A stretch of DNA of 62,165 nt from Bacteroidales bacterium UBA2714 (GCA_002354035.1 DEKU01000043.1:1-62165), one strand, 5' to 3'; positions 36,824 to 46,729 are shown, counted from the first letter of the stretch. Numbers and translations: made by a program. Notes: generated by a model from the letters alone, not told the origin.

Positions 36824-37972
36824 TCAGTCGGACAGCTTATAGTCCTGTATCTCGTCGGCATGACGATGGTGCCACTTGCCCATCACCTTGCCCCCTTTCA
36901 ACAGGAGGAAACCCGGATTGGACCGCGCCATAGTCTCGATGGCCGTAGCATCGGCAAAGTAGAAATCCAGATTGTCAAGTCCTTTCTCGTCCATGAATGA
37001 CTGCACCTCCTCCGACAGGGCAGACGTCAGCAGTACCATCTGCACCCCATTCTCCTCAGCCCAGGCACTGGTGCTCTCGATGGCCTTGACGCCCTCTTCT
37101 CCCATTTTGTCCAGATGGTGTATCGTGGCTATCAGCAAATAATCCTCCATGCCTATCAACTCCTTGGCATGGTCGTTCATATCCATATCAAGCATCGAGA
37201 AACCGTCGGCCTTGATTTCATGCGGATCCTCCACACGGCTGCTTTCCCACTCCCATTTCTCCTCCCATGCGGGGTCTTCCATCCGCTTTACCAACTCCTC
37301 CGACAGGAACTCGTCCTTCTCGCCGGTCTCCTTATTGACGTAGGTCACATAGCTCTTCACCTGTGCGTCGCCGTCCATATCAATCATCTGATTGCCCACT
37401 TTCCAGCTACGGAAATCAATACACGGCTCGTTATTAATGTTGTACAGGCCGAACAAGACCATCGCCACCATGGCAAAAAGCACTATCAACACATCGCGTT
37501 CAAAACGCAGCTTGCGCCGCAGATTGCGGGTCAGGAAAATCCAAACCGTGGGGACATCCAGCGCGATATTCTTCCAGAAAGTCTGCCAGTTTGTCAGTTT
37601 GATGGCGTCGCCGAAACATCCGCAGTCCGTCACCTTGTTGGTGATAGCATCTATCAGCGTCGTAGCAGTGAAAAACAGCATCATCAACACCAACAGCCAT
37701 GCACTCAGCCGACGGAAAGCCCCAAACAAAAGCATGACGCCCACCGTGAACTCGGCCGTAATCAGAGCCATCGACATAAAAGTGGCCAACGGCACCAGCC
37801 ATTCGAAACTCATGCCGAAGAACGACCATGCGGTCAAATACTCTGTAATCTTAAACGACGTGCCCATCGGGTCGACGCCCTTCACAAAACTGGAAAAAAT
37901 AAACACCAGTCCCACCACCACACGGGCCAGGACATTGAGCGTCCAATTCAACTTCGAATCTTTAACTTCCAT
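36824..37972 (-). CDS. BT_3928-like DoxX/MauE membrane protein with thioredoxin-like C-terminus
   Basis: 382 aa. Residues about 12-160 hold four to five helices of the DoxX/MauE type with C117-G-C119-FG, and a further helix lies near 170-185. The C-terminal 180 residues resemble a thioredoxin-like fold (QMVLLTSALSEEV... NPGFLLLKGGKVMGKWHHRH) but the CxxC is absent. It belongs to a conserved Bacteroidota family usually found beside DUF1599, as here. A second, shorter relative with an intact CxxC is at 12418. Confidence 0.88.
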   Translation of the reverse strand: MEVKDSKLNWTLNVLARVVVGLVFIFSSFVKGVDPMGTSFKITEYLTAWSFFGMSFEWLVPLATFMSMALITAEFTVGVMLLFGAFRRLSAWLLVLMMLFFTATTLIDAITNKVTDCGCFGDAIKLTNWQTFWKNIALDVPTVWIFLTRNLRRKLRFERDVLIVLFAMVAMVLFGLYNINNEPCIDFRSWKVGNQMIDMDGDAQVKSYVTYVNKETGEKDEFLSEELVKRMEDPAWEEKWEWESSRVEDPHEIKADGFSMLDMDMNDHAKELIGMEDYLLIATIHHLDKMGEEGVKAIESTSAWAEENGVQMVLLTSALSEEVQSFMDEKGLDNLDFYFADATAIETMARSNPGFLLLKGGKVMGKWHHRHADEIQDYKLSD

Positions 37973-38006
37973 ATATTTCTGACAATTATTTGTTTATCAT
38001 AACCGT

Positions 38007-38579
38007 TCAACCCTTTGCCTCGTCCAGACGAATCAGACAGAACAGGGCATAATTGATGATGTCCATATATCCGCCTTCCACTCCTTCCGACACCAGCGTT
38101 TGCCCCTGATTGTCTTCAATCTGCTTGATGCGGAGCAACTTCATCAATATCAAGTCCACCATCGACTCCACACGCATCATTCGCCAAGCCTCGCCATAGT
38201 CGTGATTCTTGTCGAGCATGAGCCTGGCCGCACGGTGCAGGTGTTTGTCGTACAACTCCATGGCACGCTCGTAGGGCAAATCGCTGCCGTCGCTGGCTCC
38301 CAACTCCTGCTGGATGAGGGCCATGACAGCATAATTCACCATTGCGATAAACTCCTGCTCCACATCCTCGCCCACTCTGTTCTCGCCGCTGTCCTCAATA
38401 CTGCGGATACGGTTGGCCTTGATGAAAATCTGATCCGTCAACGACGGCAGCCGCAGCACACGCCACGAGGTGCCGTAATCGCGCGTCTTCTTTTCATACA
38501 AGTCCCTGCATCGGGCCATCTCCGTCTCAAATTCCTTTTCTGTACTATGTATACTATCTTTCTGTGCAATACAACTCAT
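38007..38579 (-). CDS. DUF1599 domain protein
   Basis: 190 aa, cytoplasmic. It has two similar halves: RDLYEKKTRDYGTSWRVLR with a following DQIFIKANRIRSIED, and ARLMLDKNHDYGEAWRMMR with DLILMKLLRIKQIED. This internal duplication is the DUF1599 pattern. The acidic and basic residues in each half resemble a MazG-like nucleotide-binding arrangement, but no activity is established. First gene of the long minus-strand run. Confidence 0.88.
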   Translation of the reverse strand: MSCIAQKDSIHSTEKEFETEMARCRDLYEKKTRDYGTSWRVLRLPSLTDQIFIKANRIRSIEDSGENRVGEDVEQEFIAMVNYAVMALIQQELGASDGSDLPYERAMELYDKHLHRAARLMLDKNHDYGEAWRMMRVESMVDLILMKLLRIKQIEDNQGQTLVSEGVEGGYMDIINYALFCLIRLDEAKG

Positions 38580-38719
38580 ATAAACTCCTTTAATATCATA
38601 CCCCCAGCTGCGGTGTATCTGCCGACAGGGTATTTTCCAATCTTACGAAACGTTGATTTGCTTTTTTTATTGTTGTAGCACAATTAAAAAGCACAAAAAA
38701 CGTTTTATATACCAAATTA

Positions 38720-38727
38720 CAAAGATA
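38720..38727 (-). promoter_or_regulatory. -7 promoter element for the DUF1599-to-rluA run
   Basis: TATCTTTG on the minus strand about 140 nt before the first start codon. It overlaps the immediate upstream region of folP (plus strand). No -33 TTTG. Confidence 0.5.
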
Positions 38728-38744
38728 CACAATTTTTTCCATTC

Positions 38745-39638
38745 ATGAACCCACAGCCGCATTTTTCGCCCTTCAGGCTCCGATGCCCCCGTGGCACAGT
38801 CACCTTCACGCGCCCAGCAGTGATGGGCATCCTCAACGCCACCGACGACTCGTTCTACGACGGCGGCCGATACAACAACCCCGACGCCCTCCTGGCCCAG
38901 GCCCGCCACCTGCTGGCCACCGGGGCCGACATCCTCGACCTCGGCGTCATGTCCTCGCGGCCCGGCGCGGCACTGCTCTCCCCCGCCCAGGAGGCCGACA
39001 AACTCACCCCCCTCGTGGCACTGCTCCGCTCCCGGCTGCCCGACGCACTCATATCCGTCGACACCTGCCACGCCCTCCCCGCCGCCCGCGCCGTCGAAGC
39101 CGGTGCCGACATCATCAACGACATCTCCGGCGGACAGCTCGACCCCGACATGCTGCCCACTGTCGTCTCGCTCGGCGTGCCATACGTACTGATGCACATG
39201 CGCGGAACCCCCGCCACCATGCAGCTGCCCGAAAACACCAGCTACGACGACCTCATCGACGACCTCTCCCGCTACTTCGAGCAGCGGCTCGCCATCCTCC
39301 AGTCCCTCGGCCCCGACCGCATCATCCTCGACCCCGGCCTCGGCTTTGCCAAGACCGTGGAGCAGAACCACGAGCTCCTGCACCGCCTGCCCGAACTCAT
39401 AGCCCGCTTCCCGCAACACCCCATGCTCGTAGCCCTCTCCAACAAATCGATGATCACCCGCCGCCTTGCCGCCTTTGCCGACCACTTCGGGCCTGCCACC
39501 CCTCCCCTGCCCGACTCCGAACTGGGCACCCTCGTCCTCAACACCGTAGCCCTCTGTGGCGGGGCCTCCCTGCTGCGCGTCCACACTCCACGACCCACCC
39601 GCCTTGCCATCCAGCTCCTTTTCCCTCAGGAAACATGA
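38745..39638 (+). CDS. folP: dihydropteroate synthase
   Basis: 297 aa. The pterin-binding motifs are MGILNATDDSFYDGG (about 27-41), GADILDLGVMSSRPGA, DTCHA, IINDISGG, MHMRGTP, ILDPGLGFAKTVEQN and SNKSMI near the end. It joins p-aminobenzoate to the pterin in folate synthesis and is the sulfonamide target. The NATDDSF sequence replaces the more common NVTPDSF, and the final motif lacks the usual extra Gly/Arg spacing, so it is slightly divergent. The downstream plus-strand neighbour is cdaA, but a minus-strand surface-protein gene separates them. Confidence 0.93.
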   Translation: MNPQPHFSPFRLRCPRGTVTFTRPAVMGILNATDDSFYDGGRYNNPDALLAQARHLLATGADILDLGVMSSRPGAALLSPAQEADKLTPLVALLRSRLPDALISVDTCHALPAARAVEAGADIINDISGGQLDPDMLPTVVSLGVPYVLMHMRGTPATMQLPENTSYDDLIDDLSRYFEQRLAILQSLGPDRIILDPGLGFAKTVEQNHELLHRLPELIARFPQHPMLVALSNKSMITRRLAAFADHFGPATPPLPDSELGTLVLNTVALCGGASLLRVHTPRPTRLAIQLLFPQET

Positions 39639-39678
39639 CCGCCTCCGCAAACGGAAGCAGCCGAACCACAAATCAAAC

Positions 39679-39711
39679 AAAAGGCCCTCCACGCAATGTG
39701 GGGGGCCTTTT
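39679..39711. terminator. bidirectional terminator between folP and surface-protein gene
   Basis: AAAAGGCCCTCCAC / GTGGGGGGCCTTTT arms with a short loop, A-rich on one side and T-rich on the other. Suited to both convergent transcripts. Confidence 0.7.
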
Positions 39712-39751
39712 CAACAACTGTAAAGCTGAGCTTTTCCTTACTGGAAAAGGC

Positions 39752-41362
39752 TTATTCGTACTTCACCAGTCGGACGGGATAACAAGCACTGCGTCCAGTA
39801 TAATCGTTCACATCGATGCGAACTCCAGTAACGTTGACCGCTATGCCACCAGCATCTGGATCTTGCCCAGGGAATAAGAGTACATCAGGACCCACCTCTG
39901 AACTGGTCCAATAATTGGTGCCAGCTGTCGTACCGGAGAAAAAGAAACCTTCAGGTCTGCCTAAAAACGGCATGGCCGGCATGAACACCCCCAAGCCAGC
40001 GTTGACCACAAACACAGCGCCTGCCGCCTCCATACGTTTCCATTCAGACAGTGAATAGGTGTTGAGCGAGTAATCTTGGCCGTCTGTCGTAAAGCCAGGG
40101 GTGAAGCTGCAACCAGTGGGCAGTGTCCAATTGTCGGGCAGAAGGACCAGACCCCTTTCGCTACCCACAACGGCAACCGCAATCTTGCTGGCCGCATTGG
40201 GACGCAGGTTAACAATATAATCCCACTCCTCTTTGCTCATTGTGTGCCAAATGTTGGGTTGGTTGCCTCCATTGCTGATGGCATTGATGCCCCAGTCGAC
40301 GAAGGGGGCTCCTGTCAGATTATCCAATTCAGCTTTCGAAGCATTGGGATTGTTGCCGGTACCCCAGCCAAAGTATTCTCTCCACATCGTGTCAAACGAA
40401 AAAAGCTCGAGGCTATGGCCTTTAAGGGTATAGTCGCACTGGTCCTTGGCAAAGCGGAAAATCTGACTGGCGGGGTTGTACTGAAGAATACCCTGCGAGA
40501 AGCGGACCTGCTGGGTGGCGCTCACCGAGAACTGTCCGGGAAGCATACCCTGCGGGAAGCGCTGGGCAAAGGTGAGGTGGTTGGCGCCGAGATTGATGCG
40601 GGTGGTCTGGCTGCGGTGAATATAAGTGGTCACATTAGGCTTGGTGGTCTTGGTGCAGATGTTGCCCTCGGCATCCTCGATCTCAATGCACAGGCTGGAG
40701 TAGGTGCCGTGAGGCATATAGACATAGAAGTCCTTGCCATTGGCAATCGACTGGGGCTGGCTGCACAGCAGGGTGGTGGAGGCGCTGCCGCCGTCCAGGT
40801 AGCGGAGGGTGGGCACTCCGGCATAGGTGATGCTGAACCGGCCATTGATGTTGGCGTCGGCCGTCACGGTGATGCTGGACACTTCCACATCGCTCTTCTG
40901 AAGGTGGATCACCAATGCACCGCAGAGGTTCTTGAACGAGAGGTTCTCATCGTCGCTCTGGGCATACATGGGGAACTGTGCCAGGCTGCCGTCAACGGTG
41001 TTCTGCACTGCGGGCAGGGTGACGTTGACCCCGTCGGTAGTGAGGGTGGAGGGATAGAAGGCGCGGTAGGTGCCTTCGCCGGCCACTCCCTCTTGGCAAA
41101 TGAGCTCAGCGGTGGTGGCGGGGGTGAGAGGAGAGGTACTGAAGATGGCGCGGCCCGCGGTGCCATAGATGGCCACCTCGTCGCCACTCACTCAATTGAG
41201 GGCGGTGCCTTCGAGGGTTGTTTTGCCGTCGTCGGAGGTACATCCCTCCATTGTGGCACGGAACTGTTTCACACCGTCTGCCGTCTCTTTCTGACAGGAG
41301 GTAAGACTCATCAAGCTTACCACGGTAAGCAGCGCTGCTGTAGAGAATAATGATTTTTTCAT
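39752..41362 (-). pseudogene. fimbrillin-like lipoprotein gene interrupted by an in-frame TGA
   Basis: The start codon at 41360-41362 begins MKKSLFSTAALLTVVSLMSLTSC, a lipoprotein signal. After 56 codons the frame reads Leu-Asn-TGA-Val-Ser-Gly-Asp-Glu-Val; the stop is at 41192-41194. The frame then stays open for 478 more codons. Fimbrillin (Mfa-like) proteins usually have Trp in this place (LNW then S/AGD), and TGG to TGA is one base. The remainder has the fimbrillin-like domain (about 57-270) and a C-terminal Bacteroidales surface domain with FSVSATQQVRFSQGILQYN and ending YPVRLVKYE. It could be a pseudogene, a read-through, or a sequencing error. It sits between folP and cdaA. Confidence 0.8.
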
Positions 41363-41439
41363 ATTGACTTTTAATATGTATTGATAAAATTTTTCAACTC
41401 TTCTTCGGGAGCACCTACGGCCCTCGGCCGATACTTATT

Positions 41440-41483
41440 TTACATTTAGATTCTATTTAGTCTCTATTTAGTTTCTATATTAT
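41440..41483. repeat. four 11-bp tandem direct repeats
   Basis: TTACATTTAGA, TTCTATTTAGT, CTCTATTTAGT and TTCTATATTAT follow one another without gaps. The core is the same as the repeat at 9683-9715 read on the other strand. Lies 78 nt upstream of the fimbrillin-like start. Confidence 0.65.
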
Positions 41484-41725
41484 CTCTACGGGAGAGACAA
41501 AAAGGAATATTTCAGCTGTGCATGATGAATCAATCCAGAGAATATTTCCCTATCGCAAGACCCCCGTCCATGTGTCCAAACCATCGGCTACATAGAAATG
41601 TTTATATAGTTCTCTGTTATTTATACCTTTATAATATATTAACATGATTCTTTTTTATACAATATTTCAAACTGTAAAAATAAGATTTTTTTTTGATATA
41701 CAAACAATACGTACTTTTTTTGTTT

Positions 41726-41767
41726 CCCTGCCGATGGGGTTGATCGAATCCGCAGGGGGCTTTTTTT
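41726..41767 (+). terminator. terminator-like hairpin in cdaA leader
   Basis: CCCTGC (41726-41731) pairs with GCAGGG (41752-41757) and is followed by GGC and seven T. No plus-strand gene precedes it, so it may end a short RNA or attenuate cdaA. Confidence 0.45.
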
Positions 41768-41825
41768 AATCGGCATGGCAATATTCCCCACGGCATGGCG
41801 TTATAGAAAAAAAATTATTGACACT

Positions 41826-42647
41826 ATGTTTCCTTTTCCACACATCCGTTTTGTCGACATCCTCGACATTTTTCTGGTTGCTTTCCTCATTTATGAGCTG
41901 TACCGCATGCTGAAAGGCACCAACATTATTCGCATTTTCTGGGCATTGGTGGTGATGTACATTGCATGGCGAGTGTTTGATGCCCTCAACATGCGCTTTT
42001 GCAGCCAGATTCTTGGCGGCGTGATGAGCATAGGGTTGATAGCGCTGGTGATTGTGTTCCAGCCGGAGATTCGGAAGTTCTTACTGTTTATAGGCACCAA
42101 GACGCAGCAGACGGGCGACACGCTGGCCAAGCGGCTGCAGTTTTGGCGCAGCGATGTGAACCGTCACAACAGCATGAATTACGAGCCTTATATCCAGGCC
42201 TGTATGCACATGTCGCAGAGCAAGACGGGAGCGCTGATTATTTTTAAGCGCAGCAACGAGGTGGAGGAGCTGGTGCGGACGGGCGAGGTGATCAACGCCG
42301 TGGCGTCGTCGGCCCTGTTGGAGACCCTGTTTTTCAAGAATTCGCCTCTGCACGATGGGGCGGTGATTGTGAGCGGCAACCAGGTGCTGGCAGCCCGCTG
42401 CATACTGCCCGTCACGTCGCGCACCGATATTGACCCCAACCTGGGGCTGCGCCACCGCAGCGCTATCGGGGTGACGGAGCAGCTGGACGTGATCAGCGTC
42501 ATCGTGTCGGAGGAGACGGGCGCCATCTCCTACGCCATAGGCGGCGAGATCCACCATGGGGTGACCCCGGTGCAGCTGCGCCACGCTTTGGAGAAGCTGA
42601 TTGACGGCACCGACGAGGATGCCCCGGCGGCCACACCAGCGGCCTGA
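41826..42647 (+). CDS. cdaA: diadenylate cyclase CdaA
   Basis: 273 aa from ATG 41826 (MFPFPHIRFVDILDIF). Three N-terminal membrane helices (about 10-85) are followed by the DAC (DisA_N) domain. D177-G-A in SPLHDGAVIV and RHRSA (209-213) are the catalytic c-di-AMP-forming motifs. The product signals osmotic and cell-wall status. In many Bacteroidota folP directly precedes this gene; here the pair is split by a divergent surface-protein gene. Confidence 0.94.
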   Translation: MFPFPHIRFVDILDIFLVAFLIYELYRMLKGTNIIRIFWALVVMYIAWRVFDALNMRFCSQILGGVMSIGLIALVIVFQPEIRKFLLFIGTKTQQTGDTLAKRLQFWRSDVNRHNSMNYEPYIQACMHMSQSKTGALIIFKRSNEVEELVRTGEVINAVASSALLETLFFKNSPLHDGAVIVSGNQVLAARCILPVTSRTDIDPNLGLRHRSAIGVTEQLDVISVIVSEETGAISYAIGGEIHHGVTPVQLRHALEKLIDGTDEDAPAATPAA

Positions 42648-42846
42648 CGGCTTGGCACCTCTGCCATCAGGCCGTCAGCTGGCGAAAGGAGGGCGGCTGA
42701 GGCAGGTTCCAACGTATGGTTTTCAGGTATGTTGCGCTCTTTTTCCCCGCTTCCTCCCCTCGGGCTGAAGGCAGGCTGGAGGTGGGATGTGGACGCATCG
42801 GCAGGGAAGAGTAAAACATAAAATATTTATCGAAAAACAATAAATT

Positions 42847-42877
42847 CTTGTCAATTTCAAAAAAAGCCGTATCTTTG
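42847..42877 (+). promoter_or_regulatory. promoter of DUF2975/XRE pair
   Basis: CTTG at 42847-42850 and TATCTTTG at 42870-42877, 19 bp apart, 48 nt before the start codon. Confidence 0.65.
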
Positions 42878-42925
42878 CAGCATCATTGGTTGGCACAAAA
42901 TGCCTTGTTTAATAGTCATAGATAA

Positions 42926-43597
42926 ATGAAAACCAATTATATAAAGCGCATAAGGATAGTATATAGCCTGTATGGGGGTATACTATTAATATGCTGTGGG
43001 CTGTTCTTCAGCAATATCATCAGCAGCGAGGACACACCGCAGGTGGGCGGTATTGCATCGCACGACTCGGACTATGCTTTCACCATCACCAACCTGATTG
43101 CCGCCGGACCACTGAACACCGATGAGCACCCCATCGAGAACACACCGGCCGGCGTTAAGGCTCATGCCCACATAAGCCATTTCGACATGGATTTCTACAC
43201 CCGCGACGAGGCAATCCGCAACGACGCCCGTATTGGGTGGATTGTGGCCCTTCAGGCATTTCAGATTGTCTGTTTTGCGGCCATCATAGTGCTGGTGGTC
43301 ATCACGCTGATATCGTTCTACCGCAGTGCCAAGAACGGACATGTGTTTCCCGAACGGAAAATAACGCTGCTGCTGGTGATTGGCATACTGCTGGTGGTGT
43401 CGTCGCTCAGCACCGACACCGGCACCTATCTGGAGCGCACGCTGGCCCTGGACCTGCTGCGCGACACTCAATGGAAGCCCGAAGCGCACTATACGATTCA
43501 TTTCACACGCATTTTCTTTGGCCTCACACTCATCTTCCTGTCTCAAATATTCCGCATTGGCCGTGAATTGCAAGAAGACCACGAACTGACTATTTAA
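42926..43597 (+). CDS. DUF2975 membrane protein
   Basis: 223 aa with four membrane helices (about 12-30, 103-128, 143-162, 190-210). A large extracytoplasmic loop lies between helices 1 and 2. DUF2975 proteins are generally encoded beside a small XRE regulator, exactly the arrangement here (23-nt gap). Function unknown; the pair is often seen as a self-regulated membrane-stress or toxin-like unit, which is inference. Confidence 0.85.
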   Translation: MKTNYIKRIRIVYSLYGGILLICCGLFFSNIISSEDTPQVGGIASHDSDYAFTITNLIAAGPLNTDEHPIENTPAGVKAHAHISHFDMDFYTRDEAIRNDARIGWIVALQAFQIVCFAAIIVLVVITLISFYRSAKNGHVFPERKITLLLVIGILLVVSSLSTDTGTYLERTLALDLLRDTQWKPEAHYTIHFTRIFFGLTLIFLSQIFRIGRELQEDHELTI

Positions 43598-43620
43598 CAC
43601 CTGCAGAAAGAGACGAGCCT

Positions 43621-43842
43621 ATGATAGTTGTGAACTTAGATGTGATGATGGCCAAGCGGAAAATATCGCTGACAGAGTTGGCGGACCGCGTGGGGCTGAC
43701 ACCGGCCAACCTGTCGATATTCAAAACGGGGAAAGCCCGCGCCGTGCGGTTCAGCACCCTGGAGCGGATATGCCGCGAACTGGACTGCCAGCCCTCCGAC
43801 TTGCTGGAGTACCGCCCCGACGAGGTGCCGCAAAATGTTTGA
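43621..43842 (+). CDS. small XRE-family (YozG-like) transcriptional regulator
   Basis: 73 aa, almost wholly a Cro/CI helix-turn-helix: RKISLTELADRVGLTPANLSIFKTGKA (about 12-38) then STLERICRELDCQPSDLLEY. It probably represses its own operon with the DUF2975 gene. The M16 protease gene starts 43 nt later, so it may be read from the same transcript. Confidence 0.92.
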   Translation: MIVVNLDVMMAKRKISLTELADRVGLTPANLSIFKTGKARAVRFSTLERICRELDCQPSDLLEYRPDEVPQNV

Positions 43843-43885
43843 CAATAATTCAATTAATAATAACAATCAACAAAACACCTATCAA

Positions 43886-46729
43886 ATGAAAAAGCTTCTA
43901 ACCATTCTCATGCTCCTCGCATTTATGGGAAGCATGTCTTTTGTCCAAGCACAGGGTGCTGCCGGCAAAAAGAGCGACCTCTCCGCCAAGGTGCCGGTCG
44001 ACAAGAAAGTGAAAATCGGAAAGCTGGCCAACGGAATGACCTACTACATCCGTGCCAACAAGAAACCTGAGAACCGCGTGCAGTTCCGTCTGGTGACCAA
44101 TGCCGGCTCGATTCTCGAGGATGACGACCAGCAGGGTCTGGCCCACTTCTGCGAGCACATGGCTTTTAACGGCACCCAGTACTACAAGGGCAATGAGATG
44201 ATCAGCACCCTCCAGAAAAACGGTATCGAGTTTGGCCGCGGCATCAACGCCTGGACCGCCTTCGACGAGACCGTCTACTATGTGGAACTCCCTGCTGACA
44301 ACAAGGACCTTGTCGAGATGGGTTTCAAAATCCTCGACGGCTGGGCTTCCAAGCTCCTCTTCGACCAGGAAGAGATTGAGCACGAGCGCGGCGTAATCCT
44401 CGAAGAGTGGCGTGGCGGCCTGGGTGCCCAGGAGCGTCTACGCAAAGCCACTTGGCCCATCATGCTGAAAGGCTCGCGCTATGCCGACCGTCTGCCTATC
44501 GGTCTGGAGGAGGTGATCCGCAACTTCAAGCGCCCCGTCATCACCCGCTTCTACAACGACTGGTACCGTCCCGACCTGCAGGCCGTCATCATCGTTGGCG
44601 ACATCGATGTGAACGCTATGGAGGCTAAAATACATGAGTATTTCGACAGCCGCAAGGCCGTTGAGAACCCCCGCCCCCGTCCGGAGTTCGACATCCCCGG
44701 CAACAAGGAGCCCCTCGTGGCCATCGCCACCGACAAGGAGGCCACCAACGCCAGCATGATGCTGTTCTGGAAACACTCCAAAGCCCCCCAGGGCACCATC
44801 GGCGACTATCGCGCCAGTCTGGTGCGTTCCCTCGTGAGCGGCATGCTGGACGACCGCTATAACGAGCTGTCCGAAAAACCCACCGCCCCGTTCCTGTATG
44901 CTGGCGGCGGCTATGGCGGATTCCTGGGCCGCAGCTGCGACGCTTTCATCGGCAACTGTGCTCCGAAGGAGAACCGCATCGAAGAGGCCACAGAGGCCGT
45001 GCTGGCTGAGATTTTCCGCGCTGTGCAGAACGGTTTCACCCAGACCGAACTCGACCGCCAGAAAGAGGAAATACTTGAGAACTACCGCAAGATGGCCAAA
45101 GAGGCCAACAAGACCAACAGCAACAACTTCGCTCAGGAGTATACCAACAACTTCCTCGAGGGTGAGGTGATTCCCGGCATCATGGCCGAGAACCGCTATG
45201 CTAAGGAGTTCATCCCCGAAATCACCCTCGAAGAGTGCAACGCCCTCATCAAAACATGGGTGACCGACGAGAACTTTGTATACTACCTCACCGCTCCCCA
45301 GCAGGACGGCTACAAAGTGCCCACCGAGCAGGAAGTGATCAAAATCTACAACCGTGCCCGCAATAATAAGTATGCCGCCTGGGTTGACAACTACAAGGAT
45401 GAGCCCCTGTTCGACAAACAGCTGGCCGCCGTCACTCCCAAGGTCACCAAGACCAACACCGTGCTGGATTATAAGGAGTACACCTGCCCCAACGGTGTGA
45501 AATTCATCGTCAAGAAAACCGACCTGAAGGATGATGAGATCATGATGAACTCCTATGCTTGGGGTGGCACCTCGCTCTATAGCGATGCTGAATACTACAT
45601 GGCCTCCAACGCCGCTGGCTTTATCGACAACGCCGGTATCGCCCAGTTCAGCAACACCCAGCTCAGCAAGAAACTGAAAGGTGTCAACGTCTCCATCAGC
45701 CCCAACATCAGCGACCAGACCCAGGGCTTCAGCGGCAGCTGCGTACCCAAGGACCTCGAAACCATGCTCCAGCTCCTCACCCTCTACTATGAGGCTCCCC
45801 GCAAGGACAAAGAGTCGTTCGACAAGAATATCGACCAGCTCCGCAATCAGCTGAAGTTCATCGGCGAGAACCCCCAAGTAGCCTTCATCAAAAAGTACAT
45901 CGAAGTGTCCCGTCCCGGCGACCCGCGCGCCATTGCCATCCCCACCGAGCAGCACATTGCCAGCCTCAACCTCGACCGCATGTACGAGATCTTCCGCGAG
46001 CGCTTCAGCAATGCAGCCCACCAGACCTTCTTCTTCGTGGGTAACATTGAGGACGCTGACATCAACCTCATCGCCAAATATCTCGGCAACCTGCCCACCA
46101 CCAAGGCAAAACCCGAGAAGTACAAAAAGCTCAAGGACTACACCTTCAAGGGCACTCCCCGCGCCACCGCTTATAAAGGTACCGACAACCAGGGCATCAT
46201 GCTCATGACCGGCAGCACCAAAGGCTACAAGCACAGCCCCAAGAACGCCGAAATCATCAACCAGCTCAGTGCATGCATGGAGATTACCGCCCTCGAGATC
46301 ATCCGCGAGAAGATGGGCGGCACGTACAGCCCCAGCGTCAGTGTCGACTACAGCCGTCTGCCCGAGCAGGAAGTTGACTGGACCTTCTACATCAACTGCA
46401 ACCCCGACAGCACTGCCCTCATCGAGAATGCCGCTATGGAAATCCTCAAGCAGTACATCACCAAAGGCCCCGATGCCGAGACCCTCGCCAAAGTGCAGGA
46501 GCAGCAAATCATCAACCGCCAGAACAGCAAACAGAACAACAGCTTCTGGATGGGTCAGATCATGGGCAGCTACCGCTTCAACGAGAGCCGCGACTATGTG
46601 GTCAATGGCTACGACAGCATCGTCAAGTCCGTTACCGCCAAGGATATCCAAGAGGCCGCCAAGAAGTTCATCGACCTCAAGCACTACCTCGTGGTCTTCC
46701 TGAAACCCGAAGCCGCTCCCGCCGAATAA
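43886..46729 (+). CDS. secreted M16-family zinc metalloprotease (pitrilysin-like)
   Basis: 947 aa from ATG 43886 (MKKLLTILMLLAFMGSMSFVQAQ). An upstream ATG overlapping the XRE gene gives no signal peptide and is rejected. Signal peptide 1-23. The inverted zinc motif is H87-FC-E90-H91 in GLAHFCEHMAFNGT, with a downstream Glu expected near ETVYYVELP. A second, inactive M16 half runs from about 520, with the substrate-clamp REKMGGTYSPSVSVDYS near 810. One polypeptide therefore contains both halves. Likely periplasmic or surface peptide degradation. Confidence 0.95.
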   Translation: MKKLLTILMLLAFMGSMSFVQAQGAAGKKSDLSAKVPVDKKVKIGKLANGMTYYIRANKKPENRVQFRLVTNAGSILEDDDQQGLAHFCEHMAFNGTQYYKGNEMISTLQKNGIEFGRGINAWTAFDETVYYVELPADNKDLVEMGFKILDGWASKLLFDQEEIEHERGVILEEWRGGLGAQERLRKATWPIMLKGSRYADRLPIGLEEVIRNFKRPVITRFYNDWYRPDLQAVIIVGDIDVNAMEAKIHEYFDSRKAVENPRPRPEFDIPGNKEPLVAIATDKEATNASMMLFWKHSKAPQGTIGDYRASLVRSLVSGMLDDRYNELSEKPTAPFLYAGGGYGGFLGRSCDAFIGNCAPKENRIEEATEAVLAEIFRAVQNGFTQTELDRQKEEILENYRKMAKEANKTNSNNFAQEYTNNFLEGEVIPGIMAENRYAKEFIPEITLEECNALIKTWVTDENFVYYLTAPQQDGYKVPTEQEVIKIYNRARNNKYAAWVDNYKDEPLFDKQLAAVTPKVTKTNTVLDYKEYTCPNGVKFIVKKTDLKDDEIMMNSYAWGGTSLYSDAEYYMASNAAGFIDNAGIAQFSNTQLSKKLKGVNVSISPNISDQTQGFSGSCVPKDLETMLQLLTLYYEAPRKDKESFDKNIDQLRNQLKFIGENPQVAFIKKYIEVSRPGDPRAIAIPTEQHIASLNLDRMYEIFRERFSNAAHQTFFFVGNIEDADINLIAKYLGNLPTTKAKPEKYKKLKDYTFKGTPRATAYKGTDNQGIMLMTGSTKGYKHSPKNAEIINQLSACMEITALEIIREKMGGTYSPSVSVDYSRLPEQEVDWTFYINCNPDSTALIENAAMEILKQYITKGPDAETLAKVQEQQIINRQNSKQNNSFWMGQIMGSYRFNESRDYVVNGYDSIVKSVTAKDIQEAAKKFIDLKHYLVVFLKPEAAPAE

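Larger units (their letters stand above)
41363..41825. other. A/T-rich intergenic region with repeats and a terminator-like hairpin
   Basis: Between divergent surface-protein and cdaA genes. Holds the 11-bp repeats at 41440-41483, a terminator-like hairpin at 41726-41767 and poly-T/poly-A tracts. No protein gene seen. Confidence 0.5.
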
